From the NCBI RefSeq assembly GCF_014207375.1, contig NZ_JACHEE010000015.1, positions 1-64,000 of the forward strand: DNA of 64,000 nt, in the 5' to 3' direction. Positions 17,301-24,904 of this stretch are shown here, in pieces; within the stretch, counting starts at the first letter, position 1; each line of letters begins with the position of its first letter. Source of the DNA: Arthrobacter sp. AZCC_0090. Its GTDB lineage: Bacteria; Actinomycetota; Actinomycetes; Actinomycetales; Micrococcaceae. The notes beneath the pieces were generated by a model. It was not told the DNA's origin. It saw nothing but the letters and a program-made list of their open reading frames with translations, and did not search any database. A program made the position numbers and the translations under genes.

Positions 17301-17839
17301 GTCTCCAGCGCGCCCTTGGTGAAGCGCTTCTCCGCGATGCCCTCGATCGCTCCGAGATCCAGAGGCTTGTTGTCAATCACGTAGAACCGGCCGACGCTGG
17401 ACTCCGTGCCGTTCTTAGGCAGGTCAAAAAGCGCCGAGATAGTGATCTTGGTGCCGGCCGCGTTGTCGAACGTCAGAGCGACGGCGGACCAGGTGGCACC
17501 CGGTCGCTGGAAGGCACTCGCCGAGCCCTCGCCCACGGCCTTGTCGCCCACTTTTCCACGCATGTACGTGAACGTGGTCCTCTTGTCCTCCACAGCCCCG
17601 CCAGCCCGCTGCGCGGCAGCCTCGTTGGAGCGCGGACGGGCATCGAAGACACGCAGCATGGCATCGAACAACGTCGACTTGCCGACGCCCGAATTGCCTG
17701 TCAGCAGCGTGCCGTTGCGGTCCACGTGCATCGTGTGGGCGCCATGGAACGTGCCCCAGTTGACCACCTGGACCAAGGCAAGGCGCATCTGGCCCGGGTT
17801 CGTGAGTTCGCCGATCGGAAGCATGGTTGCGATAGTCAC
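14390..17839 (-). CDS. jetC: JetC/MksB-like SMC-type ATPase of a Wadjet/MksBEF-type complex
   Basis: An 1149-residue condensin-like ATPase. N-terminal Walker A GNSGVGKST at about residues 48-56, then long coiled-coil arms with a central hinge-like region. The C-terminal head has the signature TGSMSGGERQRFTAF and Walker B TVMMDEAFVLASEEFAG. Length and the N-terminal NWGTFHGAHTMHVDRNGTLL are characteristic of JetC/MksB (SbcC/MukB-like) rather than SMC. It overlaps jetB by four bases. In known Wadjet systems JetABC extrudes DNA loops and JetD cuts plasmid DNA. Here jetC is the last gene: what follows is the repeat cluster and the siderophore operon, with no jetD. Confidence 0.92.
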   Translation of the reverse strand: MTIATMLPIGELTNPGQMRLALVQVVNWGTFHGAHTMHVDRNGTLLTGNSGVGKSTLFDAMLRVFDARPRSNEAAAQRAGGAVEDKRTTFTYMRGKVGDKAVGEGSASAFQRPGATWSAVALTFDNAAGTKITISALFDLPKNGTESSVGRFYVIDNKPLDLGAIEGIAEKRFTKGALETIFPDAQIFDVHKAFAERFRRLLGINSDQALPLLRVIQAGKGLGGSVNTFFRDQVLDAPATLTAADDVVEEFSNLMSIRQRLEDVRQQRDQLAPVPGMNKEYAQSLLEANRLRELSGEEFDAYKQQLSVTVHAKTLARFKDLVQAKAKELSAERGVRDALAKELRQLESDYNNQGGNAISAIEQSLENARVGLKLRQQVEEAARQALADAGLNLEWTAEGWEQAHEQAASRSAELKDDSEALRELRFEAFDGHATKKRELAAAQQELVSLKTRKSLLPPSSIENRAAIAAATGVPEDRMPFGGELIDLAEGEEQWRPAAERALRNLATTLLVPGEHFAAVTRYLNDNTVRGALRAVDVSKPLAGGALAVEDVSDGDLLTKLNILTLGANENAGQWIRERIALDFAFPCVEDPDELAKLDKGLSLGGVVKRNRHTVEKDDRFTSRQDYVLGFDNASKLELVAAKVGELENELLKAAELAQNREDSHQGMTRQLEALRRIADDERGWDQVSAAVAAEELAKIEQRLKDALSAQADLEPLRANIEAVREKHQSSTGSAAVLQSEYKTLDHQMTTADTLLDAARNRLDQAPPSGATVAALEPYFSAFGEVRELHELDTLAAEVRSKLLAELHAAESRGQALAERLTRMFEGFVREWGTAISADHGTSIGAAGEFESRYHQIVSEGLPAQEAEFRQFFNQRTHESFSTLLHLLDEERRAITSRILPLNGILSEVNFHEGSFLELDIKQTLPATAKQFKDAIQNALKTRHSRPSRSGAGAFTEADDDVELTNRYKSLETLVKRLGSQAPEDRRWRAEVLDVRGHLFIQCKEHRSVQGPRGGKKTEVYMHADTGSMSGGERQRFTAFIMAAALSYQLGIAEQGFTTYGTVMMDEAFVLASEEFAGAGIKALHEFGFQLLLAAPENVIDLSRHLGSVTEILRDKRTNRSGVLTAPVIGGPGVPGAWRSEANPVDIVLR

Positions 17840-18885
17840 TTGGCTGCCTCACTCTCGAGCGAAACCCCATCGGAGCTGTGGTCACCTGTCGCGACGCCAC
17901 CGGACACATGCTCGGCATGCTCGCTCGTTCCTCGCTTAGACGCATGCTGCCGCATGTCCCCGTCGTCGCCGCGGTCAGTCACCGGGTCGTCGTCTTCCTC
18001 GGAGTCGGAGTCAGCGTCGTTGGAGTTGGGGTCGTCGTCCGATCCTGTTAGTTCGATGAGGGGTTCTGTCCCTGATTCGTCGGATGCTACTGCGATCAGT
18101 GCTTCGATTTGGGCTGGGATGTCGCCGATATTTTCGAACGGGAGGGCTAGTGGGAGAGCCTTGGAGATCGCGAAGGTGTCCTCGATGCCGGTGGCCAGGA
18201 GGAGTTGGCGGGCCAGGAGCTTCGTGACCGTGCGGTTCACGACGTCGGTGTCGCGGAGGGCGTCTTGCTGGCCGGATGGCTGGTAGTGCGCCACGAGTTC
18301 GGCGATTTCTTCGCGCGTGATGACGGGGTCGGTCTGGGCCGTGACGTGCCGGTCGAGGAGGAGCCTCAGGCGCAGAAGCACAATGGTTTCCACCCGGCTC
18401 AACGCGCGCTGTTGGCGCAGGATGCTTGAGCGAGCGCTGCCTCCGATGGCTTCCGGATCAACAGGCCGGAGCACGGCGATTTTCCGTTCGTGATCCAGCT
18501 GCAGGTTCAGGAAAAGCTCGGAAAGCCTGCTGCGGAGAATCACTTGGTTGTCCAGGAGGGTGGTCCAGAGCTTTTCGTCGCGTCCGCCGTCGACATATGG
18601 TCCTTTGAGTAGCCGGACGAGGGCCTGGCGGACCTTCATGGGCAGCACGCCGGTATCGCCGGGGAACAGCGCCGCGCCGTCGACGAACGTGTCGCGCGGC
18701 GTGACTCGGAACGGATCAGAGTGGACATGTCCATCCGTCGCCCCCACCCAGGGAGCATGTACCTTGCCGGATTCCGCCGTAGAGGGGGCATGTCCATCCT
18801 GCGAAGCCTCGGACCGGACATGTTGCGTTATGTCCACTCCTTGCTCCGAAGAGGGGGCATGCTCGGTGGGGTGGGCGTCAGTCAT
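17836..18885 (-). CDS. jetB: JetB/MksE-like (DUF4194) kite subunit with repeat-bearing ends
   Basis: A 349-residue protein whose core (about residues 82-265) is the DUF4194/MksE domain: VRQALVRLLKGPYVDGGRDE, LLDNQVILRSRLSELFLNLQ and DVVNRTVTKLLARQLLL. In the complex it bridges JetA and JetC. Both ends are hydrophilic and not domain-like: about 80 residues before the core, and an acidic C-terminal tail (DDDPNSNDADSDSEEDDD). These ends are encoded by CATG-centred repeats. The start at 18885 overlaps the jetA stop by eight bases, supporting translation of the whole N-tail; an internal start at residue 82 (MKVRQALV) is the alternative. Confidence 0.88.
   Translation of the reverse strand: MTDAHPTEHAPSSEQGVDITQHVRSEASQDGHAPSTAESGKVHAPWVGATDGHVHSDPFRVTPRDTFVDGAALFPGDTGVLPMKVRQALVRLLKGPYVDGGRDEKLWTTLLDNQVILRSRLSELFLNLQLDHERKIAVLRPVDPEAIGGSARSSILRQQRALSRVETIVLLRLRLLLDRHVTAQTDPVITREEIAELVAHYQPSGQQDALRDTDVVNRTVTKLLARQLLLATGIEDTFAISKALPLALPFENIGDIPAQIEALIAVASDESGTEPLIELTGSDDDPNSNDADSDSEEDDDPVTDRGDDGDMRQHASKRGTSEHAEHVSGGVATGDHSSDGVSLESEAAK
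18723..18862. repeat. CATG-centred palindromic repeats inside the 5' part of jetB
   Basis: Five CATG-centred words (GGACATGTCC at 18723, GAGCATGTAC, GGGCATGTCC, GGACATGTTG, GGGCATGCTC) are spaced about 30-39 bases apart, often preceded by G-rich tracts. The 3' end of the gene (17905-17960) carries four more. GGACATGTCC also occurs at 7854-7863 between two SGNH genes. The pattern suggests a dispersed palindromic element that has entered the gene in frame. Confidence 0.55.
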
Positions 18886-20335
18886 CGGAATCCTTAGTCA
18901 GCGTCACGAGCGGCAGGTACGCGGTGCGTGTGCTGCCATCGATTTGTTCGAAGTCGATGTTTTCCCAGGCGGCCCGGTCGAATGCCGCGCCACCGTGCAG
19001 CGCTTCCGACAGGAGGGCCCGGACGGTGTTGATATGCCGTTCATCTTCCGGGAGGTTGGTCCAGGCCTCCGCCAGGGTGGCAGCGCCCGCCATGGCGGAG
19101 CGAACGACGTCGGGCCTCGCCTTCGCCGAGCGCAGCGAGCGGACGCGGTCCGAATCGCTGAAGGCGATGGGGTCGGCGAGCTTGGGAGGCGCTGCGAACT
19201 CGTCTGGGTCGAAGAGCTTGACCATGGCGAGTGATTCGAACCCCGCGTTGAACAACACCGGGCCGCGGACCAGGCCGGGACGGTCGCGTTCGTAGGGCAT
19301 GGAGCGGATCGCCTGTTCGGCTTCGCGCAGGACCTGCCGCAGCCGCACGGACTGGCGGATATCGTCGCTTTGGATGTAGTTGTTGAGGCTCTCCGAAAGC
19401 CGGCCGTAGATGCGTTGGATCTGGCTGTGCTGCGTTCGCAGTTCCGCTACCAGGTTCTTGAGTGTTTCACGGTCCTCGTGGCTGAGGTCGTCGGCGAACT
19501 GGCGGCTCAACACGTCACCGATCGCCGAACGGAAGCGCAACTGTTGCTGCGGATCTTCGAGGAACGCCGTGAAGGAGCGGAACGTGCGGCCTTCGGGGCT
19601 CTGCCGCAAGCGTTTGTCCGCCTCGAGGACCTGCGCCATGGTGGCACCCTTGCTGAGGGACTCCTCGATGATCTGGTTGCGGAGCTCGCCCACCAGTTCT
19701 TCGATGCGGTCGCGCATTTTCTTATAGTCCGCGGGCAGGCTCGCGGCCAGGTCCAGGATGTTTCCAGCCGCTTCAACAGCCTCTTCATCGTCCAAGAGAC
19801 CGTCGAAGTCGCCCGAGCTGATGTCTTCGATCAGCTGCTGCCGCTCTTGGATCTCCTCTTCAAGGGATTCCAAACGGGCGCTTTGATCCGGGTTCGTCTC
19901 GTTGGCGAGCTTTTCGACGTCGCCCAGCAGCGTTCCGAGCCGGGAACCGTTGAGGGTTGAGCGTTCGCTGGAGAGGCTATCGAGGAAAGCCAGGACGCGT
20001 GCGGCAGCCTCGGTGATTTCGTAGACGATCTGGCCGGACTGGCTGCGACGGGTCAGGAACTGCTTGCGGGTCCACTCGTCGGCAAAGGCCTTGCCGCTCG
20101 CCTGGCCGCCCAGCCCGGGATCCTGCCTGCGGAGCTGCTCAAGGAAGGCGTCGACGTCGGCGTGGAACTCTTCGAGCGGAAGCTGCGGCCTTGTGCGCGT
20201 GAAGGACGCCTGGAGCACCGCGATGACCCAAGGAGCCGAGCGTGTGAGGGCCCATGCGGGGCCTTTGGTAAGAAGTTCGAGGTCCCTGAGCCGTGCACTG
20301 ATGGCGTCGGCTGAGGACATTGCTGAGCGGGACAC
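18878..20335 (-). CDS. jetA: JetA/MksF-like (DUF3375) kleisin subunit
   Basis: A 485-residue DUF3375 protein, the kleisin that closes the JetC ring. Features: ISARLRDLELLTKGPAWALTRS at the N-terminus, the winged-helix part with LPLEEFHADVDAFLEQL and WTRKQFLTRR, a long coiled coil (about 155-230), and QSDDIRQSVRLRQVLREAEQAI in the C-terminal half. The GTG at 20335 follows GAAGGAG at ideal distance. It is the first gene of jetABC. The order A-B-C and the sizes match type I Wadjet/MksFEB. Confidence 0.9.
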   Translation of the reverse strand: MSRSAMSSADAISARLRDLELLTKGPAWALTRSAPWVIAVLQASFTRTRPQLPLEEFHADVDAFLEQLRRQDPGLGGQASGKAFADEWTRKQFLTRRSQSGQIVYEITEAAARVLAFLDSLSSERSTLNGSRLGTLLGDVEKLANETNPDQSARLESLEEEIQERQQLIEDISSGDFDGLLDDEEAVEAAGNILDLAASLPADYKKMRDRIEELVGELRNQIIEESLSKGATMAQVLEADKRLRQSPEGRTFRSFTAFLEDPQQQLRFRSAIGDVLSRQFADDLSHEDRETLKNLVAELRTQHSQIQRIYGRLSESLNNYIQSDDIRQSVRLRQVLREAEQAIRSMPYERDRPGLVRGPVLFNAGFESLAMVKLFDPDEFAAPPKLADPIAFSDSDRVRSLRSAKARPDVVRSAMAGAATLAEAWTNLPEDERHINTVRALLSEALHGGAAFDRAAWENIDFEQIDGSTRTAYLPLVTLTKDSDD

Positions 20336-20437
20336 TTACTCTCCTTCAGCTGCCGCGGAACCTTCTGGCAGCGGAAATCCCGAAAACTGCCCCGTATAAG
20401 GTTAACGCAGGGTGCGCCGCAACCCTTCCGTGATCTA

Positions 20438-20449
20438 CCTACCGGTAGG
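20438..20449. promoter_or_regulatory. Palindrome CCTACCGGTAGG, possible operator
   Basis: A perfect 12-base palindrome in the 246-base gap between divergent jetA and the small membrane protein gene. A related palindrome CTACCCGCGGGTAG lies at 20854-20867 before the acyl-CoA dehydrogenase. TetR-family regulators of lipid genes use such symmetric sites, but no regulator gene is adjacent. The rest of the gap shows no gene. Confidence 0.4.
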
Positions 20450-20581
20450 GTTTCGATCGCGTATCAACACGCGCGGAGGCCGGTGTTGTTGCTGGCTGGA
20501 CCGACGATGCCGGCCCTAGTGTCGTTTCCAACGACTTCGACATTCCGACGTCGGCTTTGGCAGCGTTGCGGAGGGGACCCA

Positions 20582-20884
20582 ATGCAGTTCGACCTTACGA
20601 CTTTGGACACCAGCACCTACGTCTTCGGCGGAACACTGGTCTTAGGCCTGGTCCTAGCAGCGTTCATTGCAGTGGCCGCCATGGCCACTCTTGCGCTGGT
20701 TGGAGCGGCGAGCCTCGCCTGGTTCGCCGTGAAGAACGTGCTGGGTGGCCTGGTCCACGGCATCAATTTCGCGTGGGATCAATTGGTTCACCAGGCAGGC
20801 AAGGTCGAACTGCCCGTGGAATTCCCATCGCAAACCTCCCCTAGCACAGGTACCTACCCGCGGGTAGCATTGAGGGACAGCTAA
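20582..20884 (+). CDS. Small membrane protein of unknown function
   Basis: A 100-residue protein from the ATG at 20582, which follows GGAGGGG. It has two hydrophobic stretches that may run together (about residues 14-38 and 38-52), then an amphipathic part with VKNVLGGLVHGINFAWDQLVHQAG and a polar C-terminus. No family recognised. It sits 64 bases before the acyl-CoA dehydrogenase gene on the same strand. The palindrome 20854-20867 is inside its 3' end. Confidence 0.6.
   Translation: MQFDLTTLDTSTYVFGGTLVLGLVLAAFIAVAAMATLALVGAASLAWFAVKNVLGGLVHGINFAWDQLVHQAGKVELPVEFPSQTSPSTGTYPRVALRDS
20854..20867. promoter_or_regulatory. Palindrome CTACCCGCGGGTAG before the acyl-CoA dehydrogenase
   Basis: A perfect 14-base inverted repeat in the extended context TACCTACCCGCGGGTAGC, about 80 bases before the dehydrogenase start. 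It shares the CTACC/GGTAG half-sites with 20438-20449. Likely an operator for a fatty-acid-type regulator encoded elsewhere. Confidence 0.45.
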
Positions 20885-20948
20885 AGGGTCCCCCACCCGA
20901 GGCGGATCCTGGGCTCGAACCGGCACAACCGGCAAGAGGAGTCTCCCC

Positions 20949-22901
20949 ATGACCTCCGCCACTGATAACAAGAGCACTGGCGTCACCGCGGCAGAAGCCC
21001 GTGCCGTCGCCGAGGCCGCCCGCGAAACCGAATGGAACCGCCCAAGTTTTGCAAAGGGGCTGTACCTGGGGGATTTCGATCTTGGACTCATCCACCCATG
21101 GCCGCAGGCAAGGGCCGAAGACGTCGAGCGCGGCGAAGAATTCATGGCCAAGTTGGCGGAATTCTGCAGCACCATGTCCGGCCGCGTGATCGAGCGCGAG
21201 GCGAAGATCCCGGACGAATACCTCGCCGGCCTCACCAAACTCGGCGTTTTCGGCATGAAGATTCCGCGCGAATACGGCGGCTTGGGCCTGTCGCTGGTCT
21301 ACTACGGCAGGGCCTTGGCGCTCTTGGGATCAGTCCATCCGAGCCTCGGCGCGCTGCTTTCGGCCCACCAATCCATCGGTGTCCCGGAGCCGGTCAAGGT
21401 CTTCGGCACACCCGAACAAAAGCAGGAGTACCTGCCGCGTTGCGCGGCCGGCGCCATCACGGCTTTCCTCCTGACAGAGCCCGACGTCGGCAGCGACCCC
21501 GCCCGGATGGGCTGCACCGCAGTGCCAAGTGACGACGGCGAGTCCTACCTTTTGGACGGCGTGAAACTTTGGACCACCAACGGCGTCATCGCCGAACTGG
21601 TAGTGGTCATGGCGGTGGTGCCTGCGCGCACCAACCCGGACGGAACGGTAGAAAAAGGCGGCATCACAGCGTTCGTGGTGGAAATGGACTCCCCCGGGAT
21701 CACGGTCGAGAACCGGAATTCCTTCATGGGCCTGCGCGGCATCGAAAACGGGGTGACCCGCTTCCACCAAGTCCGCGTACCGGCAGCCAACCGGCTGGGC
21801 CACGAAGGCCAAGGACTCAAGATCGCGCTCACGACGCTCAACACGGGCCGCCTCTCCATCCCCGGGCTATGCGTGGCCGCGGGCAAGTGGTCGTTGAAGA
21901 TCGCCCGCGAGTGGTCCAACGCCCGCACCCAATGGGGACGCCCGGTGGGAAAACATGAAGCCGTCGGCAAGAAGATCGCCTTCATCGCCGCCACCACCTT
22001 TGCCCTTGAAGCCGTCTTTGAGCTCTCCGCCGAGATGGCCGACGCCGGGCAGAAGGACGTGCGGATCGAGGCCGCCTTGGCAAAGCTTTGGTCCACTGAG
22101 TTGAGCTACACCGTGGCTGACGAACTGGTCCAGATCCGCGGTGGTCGTGGCTTCGAGACGGCGGATTCGCTGGAGGCCCGCGGGGAACGCGCGGTCGCGG
22201 CGGAACAACTGCTGAGGGACATGCGCATCAACCGGATCTTCGAAGGCTCGTCCGAGATCATGCGCCTGCTCATCGCCCGGGAAGCCGTCGACGCCCACCT
22301 TTCGGCAGCGGGCGAGCTCGCCTCCGCGGACGCGACCCTGCAGGAGAAGGCGCGTGCCGCCGTCGGCGCCTCAGGTTTCTACGCCAAGTGGCTCCCTAAG
22401 CTCGTGGCCGGAGCCGGCATGGATCCACGCTCCTACGGTGAGTTTGGGCGTTTGGCCAAGCAATTGCGGTACGTGGAGCGGTCCTCCCGCAGGCTCGCCC
22501 GGCAGACGTTCTACGGGATGGGCCGCTGGCAGGCGAAGCTCGAGTACAAACAGGCCTTCCTGGGCAGGATTGTGGATATCGGGGCGGAGTTGTTTGCCAT
22601 GGCGGCGTGCTGCTCGCGGGCCGAAATGCTGTTGCAGACGGCACCGGAACAGGGAGCGGCTGCGTATGAGCTTGCCGAGGCTTATTGTGAGCAGGCCCGG
22701 ATGCGGGTGGACGGTTACTTCGAGCAATTGTGGCGGAACACCGACGACGTCGATCACGAGCTGTCCGCGAACGTTCTCGCTGGCGACTACGCCTGGCTTG
22801 AGGCCGGAATCCTGGACCAATCCGAAGGTACGGGTCCGTGGATCGCTGATGCCTCCCCCGGTGCCTCGCTGAAGGAGAGCCTGCACCGGAAGTACCGCTG
22901 A
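20949..22901 (+). CDS. Acyl-CoA dehydrogenase (large, FadE type)
   Basis: A 650-residue flavoprotein catalysing alpha-beta oxidation of acyl-CoA. The classical acyl-CoA dehydrogenase fold occupies about residues 60-450: LGVFGMKIPREYGGLGLS, FLLTEPDVGSDPARM (FAD contact), GRLSIPGLCVAAGKWSLKIAREW, and QIRGGRGFETADSL followed by RINRIFEGSSEIMRLLIAREA at the catalytic region. An extra helical C-terminal domain of about 180 residues makes it longer than the 380-residue classical enzymes. AAGAGGAG precedes the ATG. Substrate chain length unknown. Confidence 0.9.
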   Translation: MTSATDNKSTGVTAAEARAVAEAARETEWNRPSFAKGLYLGDFDLGLIHPWPQARAEDVERGEEFMAKLAEFCSTMSGRVIEREAKIPDEYLAGLTKLGVFGMKIPREYGGLGLSLVYYGRALALLGSVHPSLGALLSAHQSIGVPEPVKVFGTPEQKQEYLPRCAAGAITAFLLTEPDVGSDPARMGCTAVPSDDGESYLLDGVKLWTTNGVIAELVVVMAVVPARTNPDGTVEKGGITAFVVEMDSPGITVENRNSFMGLRGIENGVTRFHQVRVPAANRLGHEGQGLKIALTTLNTGRLSIPGLCVAAGKWSLKIAREWSNARTQWGRPVGKHEAVGKKIAFIAATTFALEAVFELSAEMADAGQKDVRIEAALAKLWSTELSYTVADELVQIRGGRGFETADSLEARGERAVAAEQLLRDMRINRIFEGSSEIMRLLIAREAVDAHLSAAGELASADATLQEKARAAVGASGFYAKWLPKLVAGAGMDPRSYGEFGRLAKQLRYVERSSRRLARQTFYGMGRWQAKLEYKQAFLGRIVDIGAELFAMAACCSRAEMLLQTAPEQGAAAYELAEAYCEQARMRVDGYFEQLWRNTDDVDHELSANVLAGDYAWLEAGILDQSEGTGPWIADASPGASLKESLHRKYR

Positions 22902-22933
22902 GGCCCGCGGCTGATCAGGGCAGCGCGCAAGAG

Positions 22934-23338
22934 TTAGCCGACGTCGCCATCGAGGTAGTACCACCGGCGGTCAATCCGTACGAAGCGGCTGTTTTCACGC
23001 TGCACCCCGCGTTCGCCGTCGGAACGGTAGTGTGCCGCGAACTCGACTGTCCCTTCAGCGTCCAAGGGACCGCCCCGGCGCGTTGCAAGGATGTCCAGCC
23101 GGCGCCATTCAATGTCCGGGTCCAAGTCCAGCGCCAGCGGGCGGGTTTCCGGGTGCCAGGTGCGCAGGAGGTAGTCCCTATCAAGGACAACGAAGGCCGA
23201 GTAACGCGAACGCATGAGCTGCTCAGCCGTCGGTGCGTCGGCGTCCCCGCGGTGGAAACGTCCGCAACACTCGGTGTACTGCTCCCCGGACAGGCAAGGG
23301 CAGGCGCCGTGGCGGAGGCGAGCGGAATCGAGTGGCAT
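22934..23338 (-). CDS. ychJ: YchJ-family (UPF0225) SEC-C motif protein
   Basis: A 134-residue protein with the SEC-C zinc motif near the N-terminus: CPCLSGEQYTECCGRFH (residues 13-29). The UPF0225 core follows (AEQLMRSRYSAFVVLDRDYLLRTWHPETRP) and ends with FVRIDRRWYYLDGD. The SEC-C cysteines are intact. Biochemical function is not established. It is convergent with the acyl-CoA dehydrogenase gene. Confidence 0.88.
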   Translation of the reverse strand: MPLDSARLRHGACPCLSGEQYTECCGRFHRGDADAPTAEQLMRSRYSAFVVLDRDYLLRTWHPETRPLALDLDPDIEWRRLDILATRRGGPLDAEGTVEFAAHYRSDGERGVQRENSRFVRIDRRWYYLDGDVG

Positions 23339-23530
23339 TGACGCCCTCTCTGGACTGGATGGTGAGAGCTAGGCAACAAATTTTGCCACAGCAGATAACA
23401 GCTTCGATACAACCTCGGCGAGGCGGAGTCTGGCGGATGATTCATTCAGATTTCGCCCGTAGGCTAGGAGACATGCCCGCGGACCGACGGTCGCGGCGTC
23501 CACCTCACAACTCTGGCTCGGGGAGGCTAC

Positions 23531-24250
23531 GTGGAGGATCCAACAACACTGGCCCTCAATCTGACCTTTTTCGGCACGCTCGGACTGGCTTTGCTGATGT
23601 TCCTTGGTTTGGGCTTCCTGATGGTTGTCACCTTGGTGCTGGCCGGCGTCGCGAAGTTGCTTTCGATCATCGTTCTCGCCATGGTGGGAATCTTCCCGAA
23701 ACGAGATACGGTCCCGGTTGTGCACCTACCGCCGCGTCCTCGGCGCGTCCCCGCCTTAGCGGAGTCTAAGGAACCGACGACGGCGGAAGCCGACTCCCTG
23801 GGGACGGGTGCGGTTGTTCCCGAGAAACCGCGTCTTGGAGTCCTTGGGACTACGAAGTTGGTGTGGTCGGCGGGGTGGACTGCTTTCCGGAACTTCCCTT
23901 GGAAGTCGCTGGTGAACCCACGAACGTGGCCCAAGCCCGCCCAGATCAAAGCCGGAATCGCAGCCACAGCCACCGCCGTAGCCACGACCCAGGCCAAGGA
24001 ACATCCCTTTGTGGTCGCCGTAAAGCAGGATCCTCCGGTCCTGAACAGCCAGTGGGCTGCGGCCGTTGCCGAGGCTGACGCCCGGGCCGCGGCACGGGAA
24101 GCTGAACAGGTCAAGGAAGCCACGGCTCCAGAGGCGACGCCCCGCGCGACTGCCACGCTGGCCCGCGAGCACCAGGGCGACGCCCACGGCCGAAAAACTG
24201 TCTCTTCCGGACGCGTGACGGCCTCTGCCGGAGCCCGCCCCCACGCGTAA
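23531..24250 (+). CDS. Hypothetical membrane-anchored protein
   Basis: A 239-residue protein from a GTG preceded by GGGGAGG. Two hydrophobic segments near the N-terminus (about 9-32 and 34-56) are followed by a long Ala/Pro/Lys-rich cytoplasmic-looking region, including TKLVWSAGWTAFRNFPW and an Ala/Glu-rich helical stretch (AAAVAEADARAAAREAEQVKEA minus the first residues). No recognised domain. The transmembrane layout resembles the small protein at 20582 only in general form. Single gene; the 66-bp palindrome at 24270 follows it. Confidence 0.65.
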   Translation: MEDPTTLALNLTFFGTLGLALLMFLGLGFLMVVTLVLAGVAKLLSIIVLAMVGIFPKRDTVPVVHLPPRPRRVPALAESKEPTTAEADSLGTGAVVPEKPRLGVLGTTKLVWSAGWTAFRNFPWKSLVNPRTWPKPAQIKAGIAATATAVATTQAKEHPFVVAVKQDPPVLNSQWAAAVAEADARAAAREAEQVKEATAPEATPRATATLAREHQGDAHGRKTVSSGRVTASAGARPHA

Positions 24251-24269
24251 TACCCCAGCGCCCCGCTGA

Positions 24270-24335
24270 CCCAACTGACTCGCACTTGTTGTCGTTTTGA
24301 CGCCGCAGAACGACAACAACTGCGAGTCAGTTGGG
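24270..24335. repeat. 66-bp intergenic palindrome, copy 1
   Basis: A near-perfect inverted repeat with arms CCCAACTGACTCGCACTTGT... and its complement ending in GACTCAGTTGGG-type sequence (as read on the opposite strand). It lies between convergent genes (hypothetical membrane protein and flavin reductase). A same-length copy is at 40234-40299. Such a hairpin can terminate transcription from both sides; the repetition suggests a REP-like element. Confidence 0.8.
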
Positions 24336-24346
24336 CCGTACCCGCT

Positions 24347-24838
24347 CTAGGCGACCAGTTGCCTGAACCCGGCCCCGTGGTAGATGAGGGGCTCGGCGTC
24401 GTGGTTGATCTCCACGGACTTCACTTGGAGGACGACGATCGCGTGGTCGCCCGCGGGTGTTTCGGAGACCACTTCGCATTCAAGCACGAGCGCCGCGCCG
24501 TCGATCAACACGGCACCGGCGTCGCTCGTGGACGTCGCAAGGCCAGCGAAGCGGTCCTGCGTCTTAGAGGAAAGCTGCAGGCACAGGGCCTCCTGGCCCT
24601 GTGCCAAGACGGAAACGCCCATCCGCGGGGCTCTCCGGAGCTTGGGCCACGTGGTGGAGGAGTTCTGCACCGCGAACATGACCAGGGGTGGTTCGAGCGA
24701 GACACCTACAGTGAAGCTGGATGCCACCAGTACTTCCGGTGCGAAGCCGACCATGGCGCTGAGCGCCGCCACGCCTGAGGGAAATTGCGCGAACGCCTGC
24801 TTGATCGAAGCGCCTCCATCCACCGTTGCCTGGGTCAT
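24347..24838 (-). CDS. Flavin reductase domain protein (HpaC-like)
   Basis: A 163-residue flavin-reductase-like protein. Family features: FAQFPSGVAALSAMVGFAPEVLVASSF at the N-terminus, SLEPPLVMFAVQNSSTTWPKL (flavin and nicotinamide contact region), MGVSVLAQGQEALCLQLS, and the final YHGAGFRQL. Members supply reduced FMN/FAD to two-component monooxygenases. No oxygenase partner is adjacent; the divergent gene is an aldo/keto reductase. Partner therefore unknown. Confidence 0.85.
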   Translation of the reverse strand: MTQATVDGGASIKQAFAQFPSGVAALSAMVGFAPEVLVASSFTVGVSLEPPLVMFAVQNSSTTWPKLRRAPRMGVSVLAQGQEALCLQLSSKTQDRFAGLATSTSDAGAVLIDGAALVLECEVVSETPAGDHAIVVLQVKSVEINHDAEPLIYHGAGFRQLVA

Positions 24839-24892
24839 GGCGGTTTCCTTTCTCTGTAGTTTCGCGCTTGCCTTTCTACTAATTCACCGGAC

Positions 24893-24904
24893 GCCGATAT
24901 CGGC
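24893..24904. promoter_or_regulatory. Palindrome GCCGATATCGGC in divergent promoter region
   Basis: A perfect 12-base palindrome within the 245-base AT-richer gap between the flavin reductase (minus) and the aldo/keto reductase (plus). It lies about 55 bases upstream of the flavin reductase start, a typical operator position. No regulator is encoded next to it. Confidence 0.35.

Noticed and set aside
15845..18286. An 813-codon open frame opposite jetC/jetB
   Set aside because: Antisense shadow of a high-GC gene; no domain, and the jetC/jetB frames have clear Walker and family motifs.
24270..24335. CRISPR-like repeat unit
   Set aside because: Only two copies 16 kb apart, each a single hairpin without spacers.
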